A DNA stretch of 64,000 nucleotides from Hevea brasiliensis (Eukaryota; Streptophyta; Magnoliopsida; Malpighiales; Euphorbiaceae): positions 43,529,651-43,593,650 of the forward strand of contig NC_079495.1 in NCBI RefSeq assembly GCF_030052815.1. Reading direction: 5' to 3'. Shown here one piece after another: positions 1 through 11,258 of this stretch. Position numbers and translations under genes: made by a program. Every line of letters starts with the position of its first letter. The stretch's first letter is position 1. The notes under the pieces are model-generated. The model saw nothing but the letters and a program-made list of their open reading frames with translations, did no database searches and was not told the DNA's origin.

Positions 1-1224
1 CATAATAAATTTATTGAACCTAAGTTCTCCAAGATACCACATTTTGAGTTTTACATTTGTTAGTATTAATTGCCAATTGCAATTTAAAGTCCTCTAGATG
101 CATTTCTAATTTCAAATTTTGAATTTCAAGTTTTGGTGTCACTATTCACCTCATTGGTCAACAAAAATGTTGACTTTTGGATAGAAAATAGGTACATTGG
201 TTTTAGCACCCCCAATGTACCACATTTTACATTTAAAACTTGTTGGAATTAACCACCAAATCCATTTCTAAACCTAAAACCAAGAGAACAGAATTTTCAG
301 TTTTTGTGACCCAACTTTACTGTTCCATTGGGTCTTGTTGCAGTGGGAATTTGAGGAAATGGTAAACATGAAAGTTGTTCCTTATTTTGTCTAGTTGAAT
401 TTCCTTTTTTGAATCACTCCATTTGGAGTTTTGTAGCTCCAGATATGGTCCAAAAGCCACAGCTGGCCGGATTTCAATTCTGCAGAATTTACCAAATCTA
501 CAGTACTATGAACAGTAACTGCCACTGCCTTGTTGGATAGGTTCTGGCCATAATTTGGGATAGGTTTCTTCATGAAAGTTGTTTTTATATGTCTTATCTT
601 GTTGCTGTAAAACTTTCAGGTCAATTGACCATTTATACAGTGAGTTATGGCCAAATGAACAGTTACTGTTCATTTAGTCATTTCTGCAGGTGCTGTTGCA
701 GGGTATCCGGATTGGGGCCAACTTTTGGTCCACTTGCTTTGGTCTTTTGGGCATGGTTTCTTCAGCAAAATTGTGCCATTATAAGTCTAGTTTCATGTCC
801 AATTGGCCAAACACCAATTGGACCAACACAGCCAAAGATATGGCAGTCCAAACAGGCTGGACTCACTGCCTCCCTGCTGCTATCACTAGGCAGCCTGCCC
901 ATTTCACTTTGCCATGCAATAGTTCACTCCTAATTATGGTCAACTTACCTCAAATGGTCACTAATTGACCATTAGAATGTTCTTTAACAATTTCATAAGC
1001 AAAGTCAAATTTTCACTCCCAAACATCCTTATGTTTATATACTTTAAACATGATTTCTAGTTCACTCCAAGTCCATCAAAAACACTCAATCCTATTCCTT
1101 CCTTAGGGTAGCCGAAATCCATGGGGTACATACACTTAACTTTTATTCATTTAATTTACAAATTCTCACTTATTTCAAGTCTCTAACATGGAATAAAAGA
1201 AGTATATTGTATAAATAGGCACTA

Positions 1225-1226
1225 AC
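1225..1226 (-). promoter_or_regulatory. Candidate splice donor in LTR A
   Basis: The minus strand reads AAAGAG|GTTAGTG, 866 bp from the LTR start. The equivalent position in all the other full-length long LTRs of the window also carries a donor-like word (GTAAGTG, GTAAGC, GTAAAT or GTTAGTG). No RNA evidence is available here. Confidence 0.4.
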
Positions 1227-1875
1227 CTCTTTGCTCAACTTATTGAACTTGTGAAAACTCTAAAATTTCTCCTCTTTGTGGCTGCCTAGAGCTTCCTTAG
1301 GGTGTGTGGATAAGTTTTAGTGAAGGTGACTTAGGGTTTTGGGGTGAGGAAAGCATGGAAATTGAAGCTTTAGAAAGTTTATTAATGGAGGAGTGAGGGA
1401 GGAGGTGTAAAACATTTTGAAGAAGAAGGAAAAGGGCTGCTGTTTTTTTCACTTCAATTTTCTGCCCATTTGACTCATTTTAATTGGTTTATGGACATGT
1501 GTCACAAGGTGATTTGGTGAGAGTGCTTAGTGACATAAGCATGAGGTCAAAATTGCAATTTTAATTAATTTTCTTTTCTTTTCTTTGCTACTCATTTTCA
1601 ATTCAATTTTTAGCAATATTTATTCACATTTTATGTCATAATAATTATTTACTCAACTGGACAAGTCGGCCAAAAATCGTCTCTGAAGGCAAAATGACCA
1701 AAATGCCCTCCGTTTGGCTTAACGGGTCAAAATTGTCTGTACCGATTGAAAAATTTTTCTAAATATTTTCTTGGCATTCTAATGTCATAGGAACCTCAAT
1801 GACCCTTCTTTGGAGTCTCAAAAATTATTTTTTAATTTTTCCTCCGGGTCTAGGGCTCCTAGTTGCGAGAATCGC

Positions 1876-1923
1876 AACTTCCCACTGGGTCACCCATCGT
1901 TAGGGCACCGGCTCGTTTAACTT
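1876..1923 (-). promoter_or_regulatory. 5S rRNA-like internal promoter segment in LTR A
   Basis: Read on the minus strand, an A-box-like AAGTTAAACGAGC is followed 25 nt after its start by GATGGGTGACC, three unmatched bases and TGGGAAGT. Plant 5S rRNA has AAGTTAAGCGTGC and GATGGGTGACC, three bases, TGGGAAGT. The second block thus matches 19 of 22 positions without a gap. It starts 169 bp from the LTR 5' end. That it acts as a Pol III promoter is inference. Confidence 0.6.
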
Positions 1924-2092
1924 AGTTGTATTTTATTTCTAAAATTTTTACTAAATTTTTCTTATTAATATTTGAGTTATTTATGGTTCCTCACTTTAGT
2001 TTAAATATTTTTCCGAACGTTCTAGCTGTCCGGACCGACACCGGTCACCGGAACAGTAGAATATACGTAATTGCTACAATGAGGGTGTTACA

Positions 2093-3956
2093 TGTAAAGG
2101 ATCTGAGCGGTATCTTCTGAGCATGGACACGTGGAACACATTGTGGATCTTGTCCAGCTCTGGTGGTAAAGCTAGCCTATAGGCCACTGGACCCACACGT
2201 TCAATGACTTCATATGGGCCAATGAACCTAGGGCTTAACTTACCTTTTCTTCCAAACCTCAATACCTTCTTCCATGGTGACACCTTGAGGAACACTTTGT
2301 CGCCAACCACATATTCTATTTCTTTTCTCTTCAGGTCGGCATAAGATTTCTGTCTGTCTGAGGCAACCTTCAGATTGGCTTTGATTAGTTTCACTTTCTT
2401 CTCAGTCTGTTTCACCAGATCTGGCCCCACCAGTTTATCTTCGCCCAATTCAGTCCAGCACACTGGAGTTCTACATTTCCTCCCATACAGTGCTTCATAC
2501 GAGGCCATTTGGATACTAGCTTGGTAGCTATTGTTGTATGCAAATTCTGCCAGTGGGAGGTATCTATCCCAACTTCCCTCAAACTCAATGACACAACTCC
2601 TCAGCATATCCTCAAGGACCTGACATATATTCCATGTCATTGTTATCATTTTAGTTCAATAGTTGTATTAATTCAATTGATTCAATTGTTTACCTGGATT
2701 ACTCTTTCGGATTGCCCATCCGTCTGAGGATGGAATGTCAGGTCTTGAAGTGGAGTTGTGTACCCAAGGACTCATGCAACTTCTTCCAAAATCTCGATGT
2801 AAACCTTGGGTCTCAATCGATATGATGGAAAGTGAAATTCCATGCGCCTAACTATCTTATCGATATACAATACGCTAACTTCTCCGGAGTAGTCACCCTA
2901 ATCGCGAGAAAGTGTGCTGACTTTGTCAATCTATCAACTATCACCCATACTACATCATGTTTCTTCTGGGTGAGAGGTAGACCACTTACAAAATCCATGG
3001 TGACCCGATCCCATTTCCATTCGTATGCGATAGGTGTAGCAAACCCGATGGAACTTGATGTTCGCCTTGACTTGCCGACATGTCAAGCATTTAGTCACAT
3101 AGTCGCCACGTCCTTCTTCATACTAGGCCACCAATACATCAAGCTTGGATCATGATACATCTTTGTACTTCACGGGTGTATAGCATATACACCGGTGTGT
3201 GCCTTTTAGAATATCGCTTCAATTCCCTATCATCCGTACACACAGTCTTCCTTTGTAGTACAGACACCCATCCGCTTTCACCTCATAGTCGATTGCTTTT
3301 CCTCCGAGATTTTTCTCATAATAGCCATTAACTTTTCATCCGCTTTTGCCCATCTAAAATCTGTAGCAAGTTTGGCCTCACTTGCAACTCACCAAAATAG
3401 CTCCATCTCGAACCAAAGATAGACGGGCATTCAATGATCTCAAAGTCGTGATGGACTTTCTGCTCAAAGTATCAAGAACTACATTTGCCTTCCCGATGGT
3501 AGTCAATTACACAATCATAGTCCTTCAGAACTCAATCCATCGTCTCTGTCTAAGGTTGAGCTCCTTCCGGGTTGGCAAGTATTTCGTGCTTTTGTGGTCC
3601 GTGTAAATGTAGCACTTTTCACCATATAAGTAATGCCTCCATATCTTCGGCGAAGATAATTGCCGCAAGCTCTAGATCATGGGTAGGTAATTGCTCATGT
3701 GGCCTTAGCTGGAAGCATAAGTGACCACCTTCCCTCTTGCATTAATACACACCCTAACCCGTTATGAGAGGCATCACTATAGACCACAAAGCCCTTTCTC
3801 GACCTCGGGCCGTGCACACCGGTGCCTCTGTCAACATAGCCTTCAACTTCTCAAACTGGTCTAACACTTGTCATTCCACCAAATCGACATTCTTGTGTAA
3901 CAACTTAGTCATTGGAGCACCTATAAACGAAAATCCTGCACAAATCTCTGTAATAC
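2093..3956 (-). pseudogene. Decayed Ty3/gypsy RNase H and integrase
   Basis: This is the 3' half of the minus-strand pol. The C-terminal integrase is still open for 2074-2649 and shows the GPY/F-type module (SPRFIGPYEVIERVGPVAYR followed by LPPELDKIHNVFHVSMLRRY). Upstream, 2650-3956 is recognisable only in pieces: the RNase H word [12 protein letters not shown] near 3750-3790 and integrase core pieces near 2830-3130 match the better copy in element G, but indels and stops break every frame. The reading frame ends at the LTR A boundary, immediately after LRRYRS, so the chromodomain found in element G is absent. It is not functional. Confidence 0.8.
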
Positions 3957-4900
3957 CTAGCTAGCCCCAAGAAGCTTCGACCTCGGTTGTATTTCGGGAG
4001 ACTTCCATTCCATCATCGCTTCTATTTTCTTGGGATCCACCCTAATCCCATCAGCTGACACTATGTGTCCAAGGAATGCAATCTCATTCAACCAAAAGTC
4101 ACACTTGGACAACTTAGCATACAGCTTCTTTTCTCTCAGGGTTTGCAGAACAATCCTCAAATGCTCATCATATTCTTCCCTGGTCTTGGAATACACCAAA
4201 ATATCATCAATAAAGACCACTACGAACCGATCTAGGTATGGATGGAAGATACGGTTCATAAGGTCCATAAATGCCGCTGGTGCATTTGTTAGGCCAAAGG
4301 GCATCACCAGAAACTCATAATGCCCATATCGGGTCCTGAATGCAGTCTTTGGCACATCTACATCCTTCACCCTCAACTGATGATACCCTGATCTGAGATC
4401 AATCTTAGAAAATACTCCTGCTCCCTTCAACTGATCAAACAGATCATCAATTCTAGGCAACGGATATTTGTTCTTCACAGTCACTTTATTCAACTGCCGG
4501 CAATCGATGCATAGCCTTAAAGTTCCATCCTTTTTCTTTACAAACAGCACTGGAGCTCCCCATGGTGACACACTGGGGCATATAAACCCCTTATCAAGTA
4601 ACTCTTGCAACTGAGTTTTCAACTCCCTCAATTCCGTGGGTGCCATCCTATAAGGAGCAATGGAAATGGGTGCTGTACCCGGCAGTGTCTCAATAGCAAA
4701 TTCAACTTCCCTTTCTGGTGGCAAACCAGGCAACTCTTCAGGAAATACCTCTGGGAAGTCTCTTACTGTGGGTATATCACTCAGGTTTGGCTTAGCCTGC
4801 CTAGTATCCATCACATGTGCTAGGTAGGCTTCACAGCCTTTTCTCATCATTCTTCTTGCAACTGTGGCTGAGATGACATTGGACAAGAAATCTGTCCTTT
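3957..4900 (-). pseudogene. Ty3/gypsy reverse transcriptase, interrupted by LTR C
   Basis: An open minus-strand stretch encodes the reverse transcriptase of a chromovirus: the N-terminal leader with [20 protein letters not shown], the [16 protein letters not shown] region, [20 protein letters not shown] and the catalytic box [10 protein letters not shown] (about 4190-4220). It ends near [20 protein letters not shown]. The 5' side stops at 4900 within the protease-RT linker, where TGTAACACCCCC begins LTR C; in element G the same sentence continues for about 200 bp into the protease. The frame shifts downstream at about 3957. It is related to, and better preserved than, the RT of element G around the 17-nt deletion seen there. 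Confidence 0.85.
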
Positions 4901-5071
4901 TGTAACACCCCCGGTTGCATAGCCTGGTAGATTTCACTGTTCCGGTGACCGGTGTCGGTCCGGACAATTAAGGAGATTAGAGCCACACTTAAGACAACTT
5001 GAGAAGCCATAAACACAAATAATTAGTAATGTTTAATTAGTTAACTATAAATAAGAAAAATAGAACATAAG

Positions 5072-5118
5072 AAGTTAAACGAGCCGAGAGTCACAGCGAT
5101 GAGTGACCTCCTGAACGC
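5072..5118 (+). promoter_or_regulatory. 5S rRNA-like internal promoter segment in LTR C
   Basis: AAGTTAAACGAGC is followed 26 nt after its start by GATGAGTGACCTCCTG, which matches 15 of 16 bases of the plant 5S C-box region. It lies 171 bp from the LTR start on the sense strand. Confidence 0.6.
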
Positions 5119-5790
5119 ATCACAAGTCATTTTAAACTCAAATTTCGAACCGTAAAAAGTGACGCTGCGGTCCTTAAGACCCTTATGAACACAGTGGAAA
5201 AGAGAAAATTATGAAAAAGAACTGTTAAGCCAGTCAAATAATTAGGTCAGGGAGCCGGAAGAAATATTGGATTATTTGCAAACCGAGATGAACCGGCGAG
5301 AGGCAAATTGGTCAATTGACCCCGAGAGCTGACTCCTGACCTAACTGTCAAATAAAATCGGAGAAATAAAAATTTTTGAATCAAGAATTAAATTAAAAAC
5401 TAATAGAAAAAAATAAATAGAAAAAAAAGAAAAAGAAAAGAAAGAAGTTAGAAAAGTCAAAGATGATGTCATAAAAGATTAATTAAATTAATTTATTAAT
5501 TTGGGAATTTTGGTCTTCAAAAATGGATAAAAATAAAAATTCAAAAACATTTTTTTTGCTTCTTCTTTTGCTTTTCCCGTAGCTCTCTCTCTCCCTCTCT
5601 TCTTATTTTGTTCCACCATTCTTAAGCAAGAAAAGCTTGGAATTCTTGGTTCCTTTCCATAAATCCTCTAAATCCCAACCTAGAAATTTTATTTACCAAC
5701 CTTAAACCTTGTTGATTTCCCTTGAAAGGAAGTTTGAGCAAGATTAGGAAAGGAAAAAAAAGAAGAAAATTGAGGAAGAGGAATTTCAAG

Positions 5791-5796
5791 TGAGGT
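5791..5796 (+). promoter_or_regulatory. Candidate splice donor in LTR C
   Basis: The sequence reads AAGTGAG|GTAAGC, about 890 bp from the LTR start. A matching acceptor candidate lies just before gag at 8757. Confidence 0.4.
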
Positions 5797-6390
5797 AAGC
5801 AAGCTAAATTGCAAATTTTAGTTTATTGGTTATCTTTGTGGTTTGAGTAATCTAGAAATTTAATTAAAATCAAAAGAAAACATTTGTAGAGGACCAAAGG
5901 GAATTTCAGCCAGCCATGGATGTGGGAGAGTTTGATGTATTTTGAATGAATTAAATGTGTTAGTAAGTTTGTATGAAAGTGATAGTAAGATTGAAATGCT
6001 TAAATGTGAATAAATACAACATTTTAGTATAATTAGGGTTTGGAAGCTAGGGTTTATGAACCAAAATTTGGAGAAATGCATAAATGGCATGTTTGACCTA
6101 TTGTGAAGTGAAATAATGGTCAATTATGACCAAATGGATTGTGTGGGAATGGTAGGAAATCAAACCAAATTCGTAGGTTAATGGTCATGCTGCTGGCAGC
6201 ATGACCAAACCCACTTTGAAGGACCAAAACTCAAATTTTACAAGTCCAATTGATATTCCACCAATTGGAGATGAAAATAGACATAAAAGAGCACAATTTT
6301 CATTAAGGAACCATGGCCAAAAACTGACCAAAACTTGGTGAAACAATTGACCAAAGTGGATTGATTGCAGGCTGCCATCAAGACTAAATC

Positions 6391-6421
6391 GACCAAATGA
6401 ACAGTAACTGTTCATTTGGTC
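6391..6421 (+). repeat. Perfect 31-bp palindrome in LTR C
   Basis: A 15-bp arm starting GACCAAATGAACAGT is followed by a single central A and its exact reverse complement. Less perfect versions occur at the same place in LTR A (about 650-677) and LTR B (about 12880-12908). Confidence 0.85.
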
Positions 6422-8600
6422 ATAACTCGAGTTAGACAGGTCAAATTGACCTGAAATTTGGCCAGGGGTTAGAGGGCATATAGATCTAAAACTTTCATGA
6501 AGAACATCACCCCAAATTATGCCATTAACCCATTCAAATTATTGAGCAAAGTTAGGTTACCAAACCTGCAACTCTGCAGAATTTTCATTGAGCAACAATG
6601 TTTGGATAGCGATAACTCCCTCTAGAAAACTCGGATTTAGGCGATTCTTGAACCGATGGAAACCTAAGACATAGTACAACATTTCATATGAAGAAAGTGA
6701 GACCAAATTATGAACTTAACTTGATCAAATTACTGACCAAAGTTGGACCAAAATCTGCCAGAACCCAAAAATGCAAGATGAATAAGCACGTGAGCGAGAA
6801 ACTTATTTTGGCCATAACTTGAGCTACAAAACTCTGATTGAGATGATCCAAAAATGAGAATACACTTAAGACAATAAGGAACATTTTCTATGAAGGAAGT
6901 TTTGTTAAATTCCAACAGTAGATCGACCAATGGAATAGTGCAACTTCGGAGAACCAAAACCAAAAATTTGCAATTTTGCCAAAATGACCTAAGCTTTGAG
7001 AAAATGACCAAAACCAACAAGTTTAATGACCAAAATGTGGTATGAGGGTGAAGTTGGAGTTCCCATACCTATTAAGTCTTAGAAAGTCAACTATTTGACT
7101 TGAATAGTGCAGTGAATAGTAACCCGAAACACAAAATTTAAAGAACGTCGAATTTAGCACGTTAGAGCTAAGTAATTATGAAGCTAAATTTATTTTGGAT
7201 CTGTGTTAAGTTCTAGTACTGAAACATTGTAAAATTGTGTGTTTCAGTTGAAAAGAATATCGGGAAGGAACCCGAGGAACCGAGTCGAGGCTAAGGGACG
7301 ACTCGTTTGAGGTTTGTGCACAACATATACTTTTATAATCATCTTTTGCATATCGTTTTGAATAATATGAAATATTAGATTATGGAATTTTATGATGTTT
7401 GATCTAAATTGTTGAAAGTTATTATGTATATTTGAAAAGACAATGTTTAGCAAATTATTAAGATAAGTTTTGAAACCACAGTGTCATGACCACATATTTG
7501 AACACCTCACTAGCACGACTAGTGGGGGTAATTAGTTTCGAATTTTGATTCCTTCTCTGGAGAAGTGTTGAGGTGTGCCAGTAGAAGGGGATGTGAATGG
7601 ATATCCATATATTTGAGCTAGCTAGCCTTGTGATATGATTTCTCTTTAGCCTCTGGCTATTGAGATTCATGTGATTTCTCTTTAGCCTCTGGCTATTGAG
7701 ATTCTATTTGTTTCGAATGGCATGATCTAGCTGTGGGTTTTATGAAATGTGTTTTGATACTTTGAAATGAACTTGGTTTACATGTAAAATCTCACAATGC
7801 ATGATTGTATTTAATTTTCATGTTTAGCCAAATTTTTGAATAAATGTGCTTTAAGCTTTGCATAAAGATTATTTTAGTATATTGTGCACCACTGAGTCCT
7901 AGTACTCAGCGATAGCTTTTTATTCGTGAATCTGAGAGACTAGAGGAGCAGCAGACTGAGCTGCTGAAGTGTGTGAAGTCATCAGCTTGAAGCCTTCGGG
8001 TATAATTTATACCCTAACTGCAAATACTTCTTTTGATGTATATATTGCACATAAATATATGGACATGTAAAAATGGGTCTTGAGCAGCTTGTACACAAAT
8101 TTGTATGAAGTTTATAATAAAGTTTAGTTTGTGTTTCTTTTGATATAAAATTGTAAGGATGTGTATAAATTGTTTTGTTTTTAATGAAATATGAATGATA
8201 TTGTTTGACAGTATTTTGAGAATTATTGAACTTGTGAATTTTGAGAAATTGGTTGAGATTGAGTATGAATTTGAAGCAGTGGTTAGAAAATTATTGGAAG
8301 TGCTTTTATTTCAGGTATTTGAAGAACTGGTTTCTCAAAATACAGAGGAAACTCTGTCAAAATTTTTATAAAATTTGCGTAAAAATAAAATGGGCCAAAA
8401 ATATTAACTAGTTTTAATTTAACTAAATGTTTTAAGTACTTATTAGATAATGCTCACCACTTGTCAAAAATAAGAAAATTGTTTTAAAATCCCTTGTAGG
8501 GTACTTAATGAGTTATCGGTAGGTGAAGTTCTGTAGTTCATTAGGTATTCTACGGGATCATGTTATGCCTTACAGAGGGGTAAGGTGTGACATGTTTTAG

Positions 8601-8612
8601 TGGTATCAGAGC
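8601..8612 (+). other. Primer binding site (tRNA-iMet) of element C
   Basis: TGGTATCAGAGC complements the 3' end of initiator tRNA-Met and starts nine bases after the LTR end. This fixes the plus-strand orientation of element C. Confidence 0.9.
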
Positions 8613-8755
8613 AAATTTTTGAATTATGTTTTAAATTGTGAATTTGTGTCTTTTCTTTGTTAAGTACAACTGCTCAATGTCCATAATTGTTACATACAGT
8701 GCATTACATCATGAATATGAACTAACGGAGGGAAATCTCCTTGTGTTACTTGTTC

Positions 8756-8757
8756 AG
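8756..8757 (+). promoter_or_regulatory. Candidate splice acceptor before gag of element C
   Basis: TTGTGTTACTTGTTCAG ends here, 24 nt before the gag ATG. Comparable acceptors precede gag in elements B and G. Confidence 0.35.
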
Positions 8758-8781
8758 GAGATACCCTAACTTCAGCCTGAA

Positions 8782-9701
8782 ATGGAAGAAGGGGATCGCT
8801 CGATTGAGCGATCTGTTGAAGCCGAGGCACAAGGGAAGCCCGACTTTACGAATGTCAGTGGGTCAGTAGCACCAGCCCCACAAATGCCGTAGTTCCCTGC
8901 ACAATTTGCACAGCAGATTGCTGCGATGTTTCAACAAATGGCTGGGGGTATGCCCGTTCAAACTCCACCACAACCACCTGTGGCACAACCATTGCCTCCA
9001 GCCAGACAATATGATAAATTACTGAAGTATGGGGCTGCAGAATTTAAGGGTACAGTGGACCCTTTAGAGGCAGAGCAATGGCTTGAAAGAATGGACAGAG
9101 TGTTTAAGAAGCTGCACTGCTCAGAGGAGTTGAAGTTTGAATATTCTGTGTCGCTACTGCAAGGGGATGCGTATGACTAGTGGAAGACCATCCCCACGGC
9201 TTGAACCACGATCTTGACACAGGATGATTTCATTAGAGAGTTCAGACAGAAATACATCCCAGACGCATATGTTGATCAGAAGTTGCAAGAATTTTTGAGT
9301 TTGAAACAAGGAAATCGATCAGTGGCAGAGTATGAGAGGGAGTTCTCCCGCCTGAGTCACTATGCGGAGAGTCTCCTTACTACCAGCAAAGCAAGATGCA
9401 AGAGATTTGAGACGGGTTTGAAGCCCAGCATAAGGATGCAAGTTGTGGGATTTCGACACAGCAACTTCTCAGAACTTATGTCCCAAGCACTTGAACTGGA
9501 GAGAGTTGAAGCAGAAGCAAACCCAGTGAAGGAAAAAGTCGAGAAATTAGAAAAAGACAAGGGGGAAAAATCAGTTGAACAGAGTTCTGGTGCTACCTCT
9601 GGAAAGAAAAAGAAGTTTAGTGGACCCAGCAGGGGAAGGTTTGGTAGAGATAGATTTTCTGGTCAGAGACCCCCTAGGTCTGGTCAGCAGTCAAGCAGGG
9701 G
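8782..9701 (+). pseudogene. gag of element C (Retrotrans_gag), truncated
   Basis: This is the structural protein that would form the virus-like particle. One frame runs from ATG at 8782 to the breakpoint near 9701, with in-frame stops at 8890 (TAG), 9178 (TAG) and 9202 (TGA). The Retrotrans_gag core is clear: YDKLLKYGAAEFKGTVDPLE, EQWLERMDRVFKKLHCSEEL, then DFIREFRQKYIPDAYVDQKL and SVAEYEREFSRLSHYAESLL. A lysine/arginine-rich tail follows. The CCHC knuckle, protease and pol are missing because at about 9702 the sequence switches to the protease of a minus-strand element. The start was chosen because it is the first ATG after the acceptor candidate and keeps the whole domain in frame. Confidence 0.85.
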
Positions 9702-9930
9702 TTCACCACTACACTGTGGCCCAATGGATTAGTGACCAGAATGTCTTGGTCACTCTCCCCTACTAGTATCCCCCTTTCTACGGGTAAGTTGATGCAGATG
9801 TATGAATGAGTGGATCCTGGATCCACTAATGCATGCACAGATGTATTGTAGAGGGAGAACATACCCCTGATGACGTCCGGGGCATCTTGCTCCTCCTGAG
9901 CTCTAATGGCATAGGCTCGCGGGTGGTGCA
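9702..9930 (-). pseudogene. Aspartic protease part of element B
   Basis: The minus strand encodes the retropepsin segment VHALVDPGSTHSYICINLP, with the active-site triad as D-P-G, followed by SDQDILVTNPLGHSVVVN. It then stops at the junction with the plus-strand gag of element C. In element G the same protein continues with NKVYKGCPLKI and the ILGMD flap-end region. The piece carrying exactly that continuation lies at 14356-14468. Confidence 0.8.
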
Positions 9931-11131
9931 TTATCGAGCCTCTCTGGCGGCTCGGATGCGAGCCTCTGTGATGGTCCCACCTGCGTCAGATTTGCCATAT
10001 TTCCGACCCCTTTGTGGTGCAGGCGGTGCATGCGCTGCGTTGGAGCAGCTGTAGTGGTTCTGCATGGACAGTTCTTCAACTGATGCTCTGTTGATCCACA
10101 CCTTAAGCAGGCACCAGTCACTCTCCAACACTCCCCCTTGTGCCACTTCAGGCAATTTGGACATGCAGAAGATGCTGGGGCTGGTCCCCTGAACCCCATC
10201 CCTGGAGAGCTGCCCACTGATGGTGTGGACTGACCTCTCCTAGGGGTAAACTGTGGCTTAGGCCCCTGAGACTGACCCTGACCTTGTGGTTGACCTGAAC
10301 TCTGTGCAGGTGGACCCTTGAACTTCTTCCCAAATGCAGGAGATGAACTAGATTGACCTGGGCCCCTCTTCTGCTGTCTTTCCCTTCTAGTCTGCTCACT
10401 GATTCTTACTTTTTCAACCTTTATTGCAGCTTCCACTAACTTAGTGAAGTCGATAATTCCCAAGGCAGTGATCATGATCTTTATGGTGTCATTTAGTCCC
10501 TCTTCAAATCTCTTACACCTTTCAGCCTCATTAGGGACTATCTCCTTTCCGTAGCGGCTCAATCTAACAAATTCCTTTTCATACTCGGCAACTGACAACT
10601 GTCTCTGCTTCAAATTAATGAACTCTCTTCTTCTCTCTTCCAGGTATACACTACCCACATATTTCTTCTTAAATTCGGAGAGAAAGAAGTCCCAAGTTAC
10701 TATTTTTGGCTGTACTTCACTGGACACAGTATCCCACCATTCATATGCATCATCTTGTAACAGAGATATGGCAGCTTCCAAGTTTTGCTCTGGAGTGCAG
10801 TGGAGTTGTTTTAAAACTCACTGCTCTGTTCATTCAACCAATTTTCTACCGCAATGTAATCATCTTCTCTCTTGCCAAAGAAGTCCACTGCTCCAAACTT
10901 TCTCAATTTTTCCAGGTGTGATTTTGGTTGTGGAGGTGGTGGTGGTGCTGGCATTACCCCAGCCATTTGTTTGAAAAATTCGGCCATTTGCTAGAACATG
11001 GCCTCTGGAGACTGAGCAGGCTCTGCTTGAGCTGGAGGAGCAGGTTCTCCCATACCCCCAGTCTCAGCTGCTGCAGGTGGAGCATGACTCTCCACTTACT
11101 CCTCAACTGCCCTCTGTGATGTAGGGTCCAT
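9903..11131 (-). pseudogene. gag of element B with zinc knuckles
   Basis: The start codon is taken at 11131 (minus), just after an acceptor-like TTATTTTGAATAG. The N-terminal 250 bp is broken by stops and indels; from 10781 to 9903 the frame is open. Visible parts are the Retrotrans_gag core (VAEYEKEFVRLSRYGKEIVP, CKRFEEGLNDTIKIMITALG), a Q/G/S-rich linker, and a nucleocapsid region with CPNCLKWHKGEC and the CCHC knuckle CLRCGSTEHQLKNC. It is closely similar to the gag of element G, including arrangement and length. The 3' end runs into the protease. Confidence 0.85.
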
Positions 11132-11241
11132 ATCCTATTCAAAATAAGAAAGACAAACAGATCTGCATTAGTGTCACCTCGACTCTTACAAATGCAATGC
11201 ATGGTATGGACTCAATCTAGGCCCAGAAACGCCTAAACCGT

Positions 11242-11253
11242 GCTCTGATACCA
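11242..11253 (-). other. Primer binding site of element B
   Basis: The plus strand reads GCTCTGATACCA, the reverse complement of the tRNA-iMet site TGGTATCAGAGC. It lies five bases from the LTR that starts at 11259, so element B reads on the minus strand. Confidence 0.9.
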
Positions 11254-11258
11254 CTAAA

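Larger units (their letters stand above)
1..2092 (-). mobile_element. LTR A, partial long LTR of a Ty3/gypsy chromovirus
   Basis: The right end reads GGGTGTTACA, the reverse complement of the TGTAACACCC start shared by the long LTRs here, so the LTR is on the minus strand and runs off the left edge of the window. It aligns by eye with 12330-14355 (LTR B) over its whole length: the same Cys-free AT-rich body, the same cluster near 1800-2090 and the same terminal words. It abuts the integrase C-terminal coding sequence at 2093. It may be the 3' LTR of the adjoining pol after loss of the chromodomain, or a separate insertion; the missing left part prevents a decision. Confidence 0.8.
4901..8592 (+). 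mobile_element. LTR C, 5' LTR of a plus-strand Ty3/gypsy element
   Basis: It begins TGTAACACCCCCGG inside the decayed RT-protease linker and ends GGTGTGACA, followed nine bases later by a tRNA-iMet primer site, so it is the 5' LTR of a plus-strand element (3692 bp). It contains the 5S-like segment, a donor-like site, a perfect 31-bp palindrome and four degenerate copies of the shared module (about 6236-6310, 6420-6506, 6609-6700, 6811-6905). The last 50 bases closely resemble the end of LTR D. The five bases before the start are CCTTT; no matching right-hand duplication was found, in keeping with loss of the 3' part of the element. Confidence 0.85.

Noticed and set aside
8601..8612. tRNA-iMet gene fragments at the TGGTATCAGAGC sites
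   Set aside because: Only the 3'-end complement is present at each site, next to an LTR end, as expected for primer sites.
9833..10054. Plus-strand ORFs overlapping element B gag
   Set aside because: They are opposite-strand shadows of a gag with recognisable domains.
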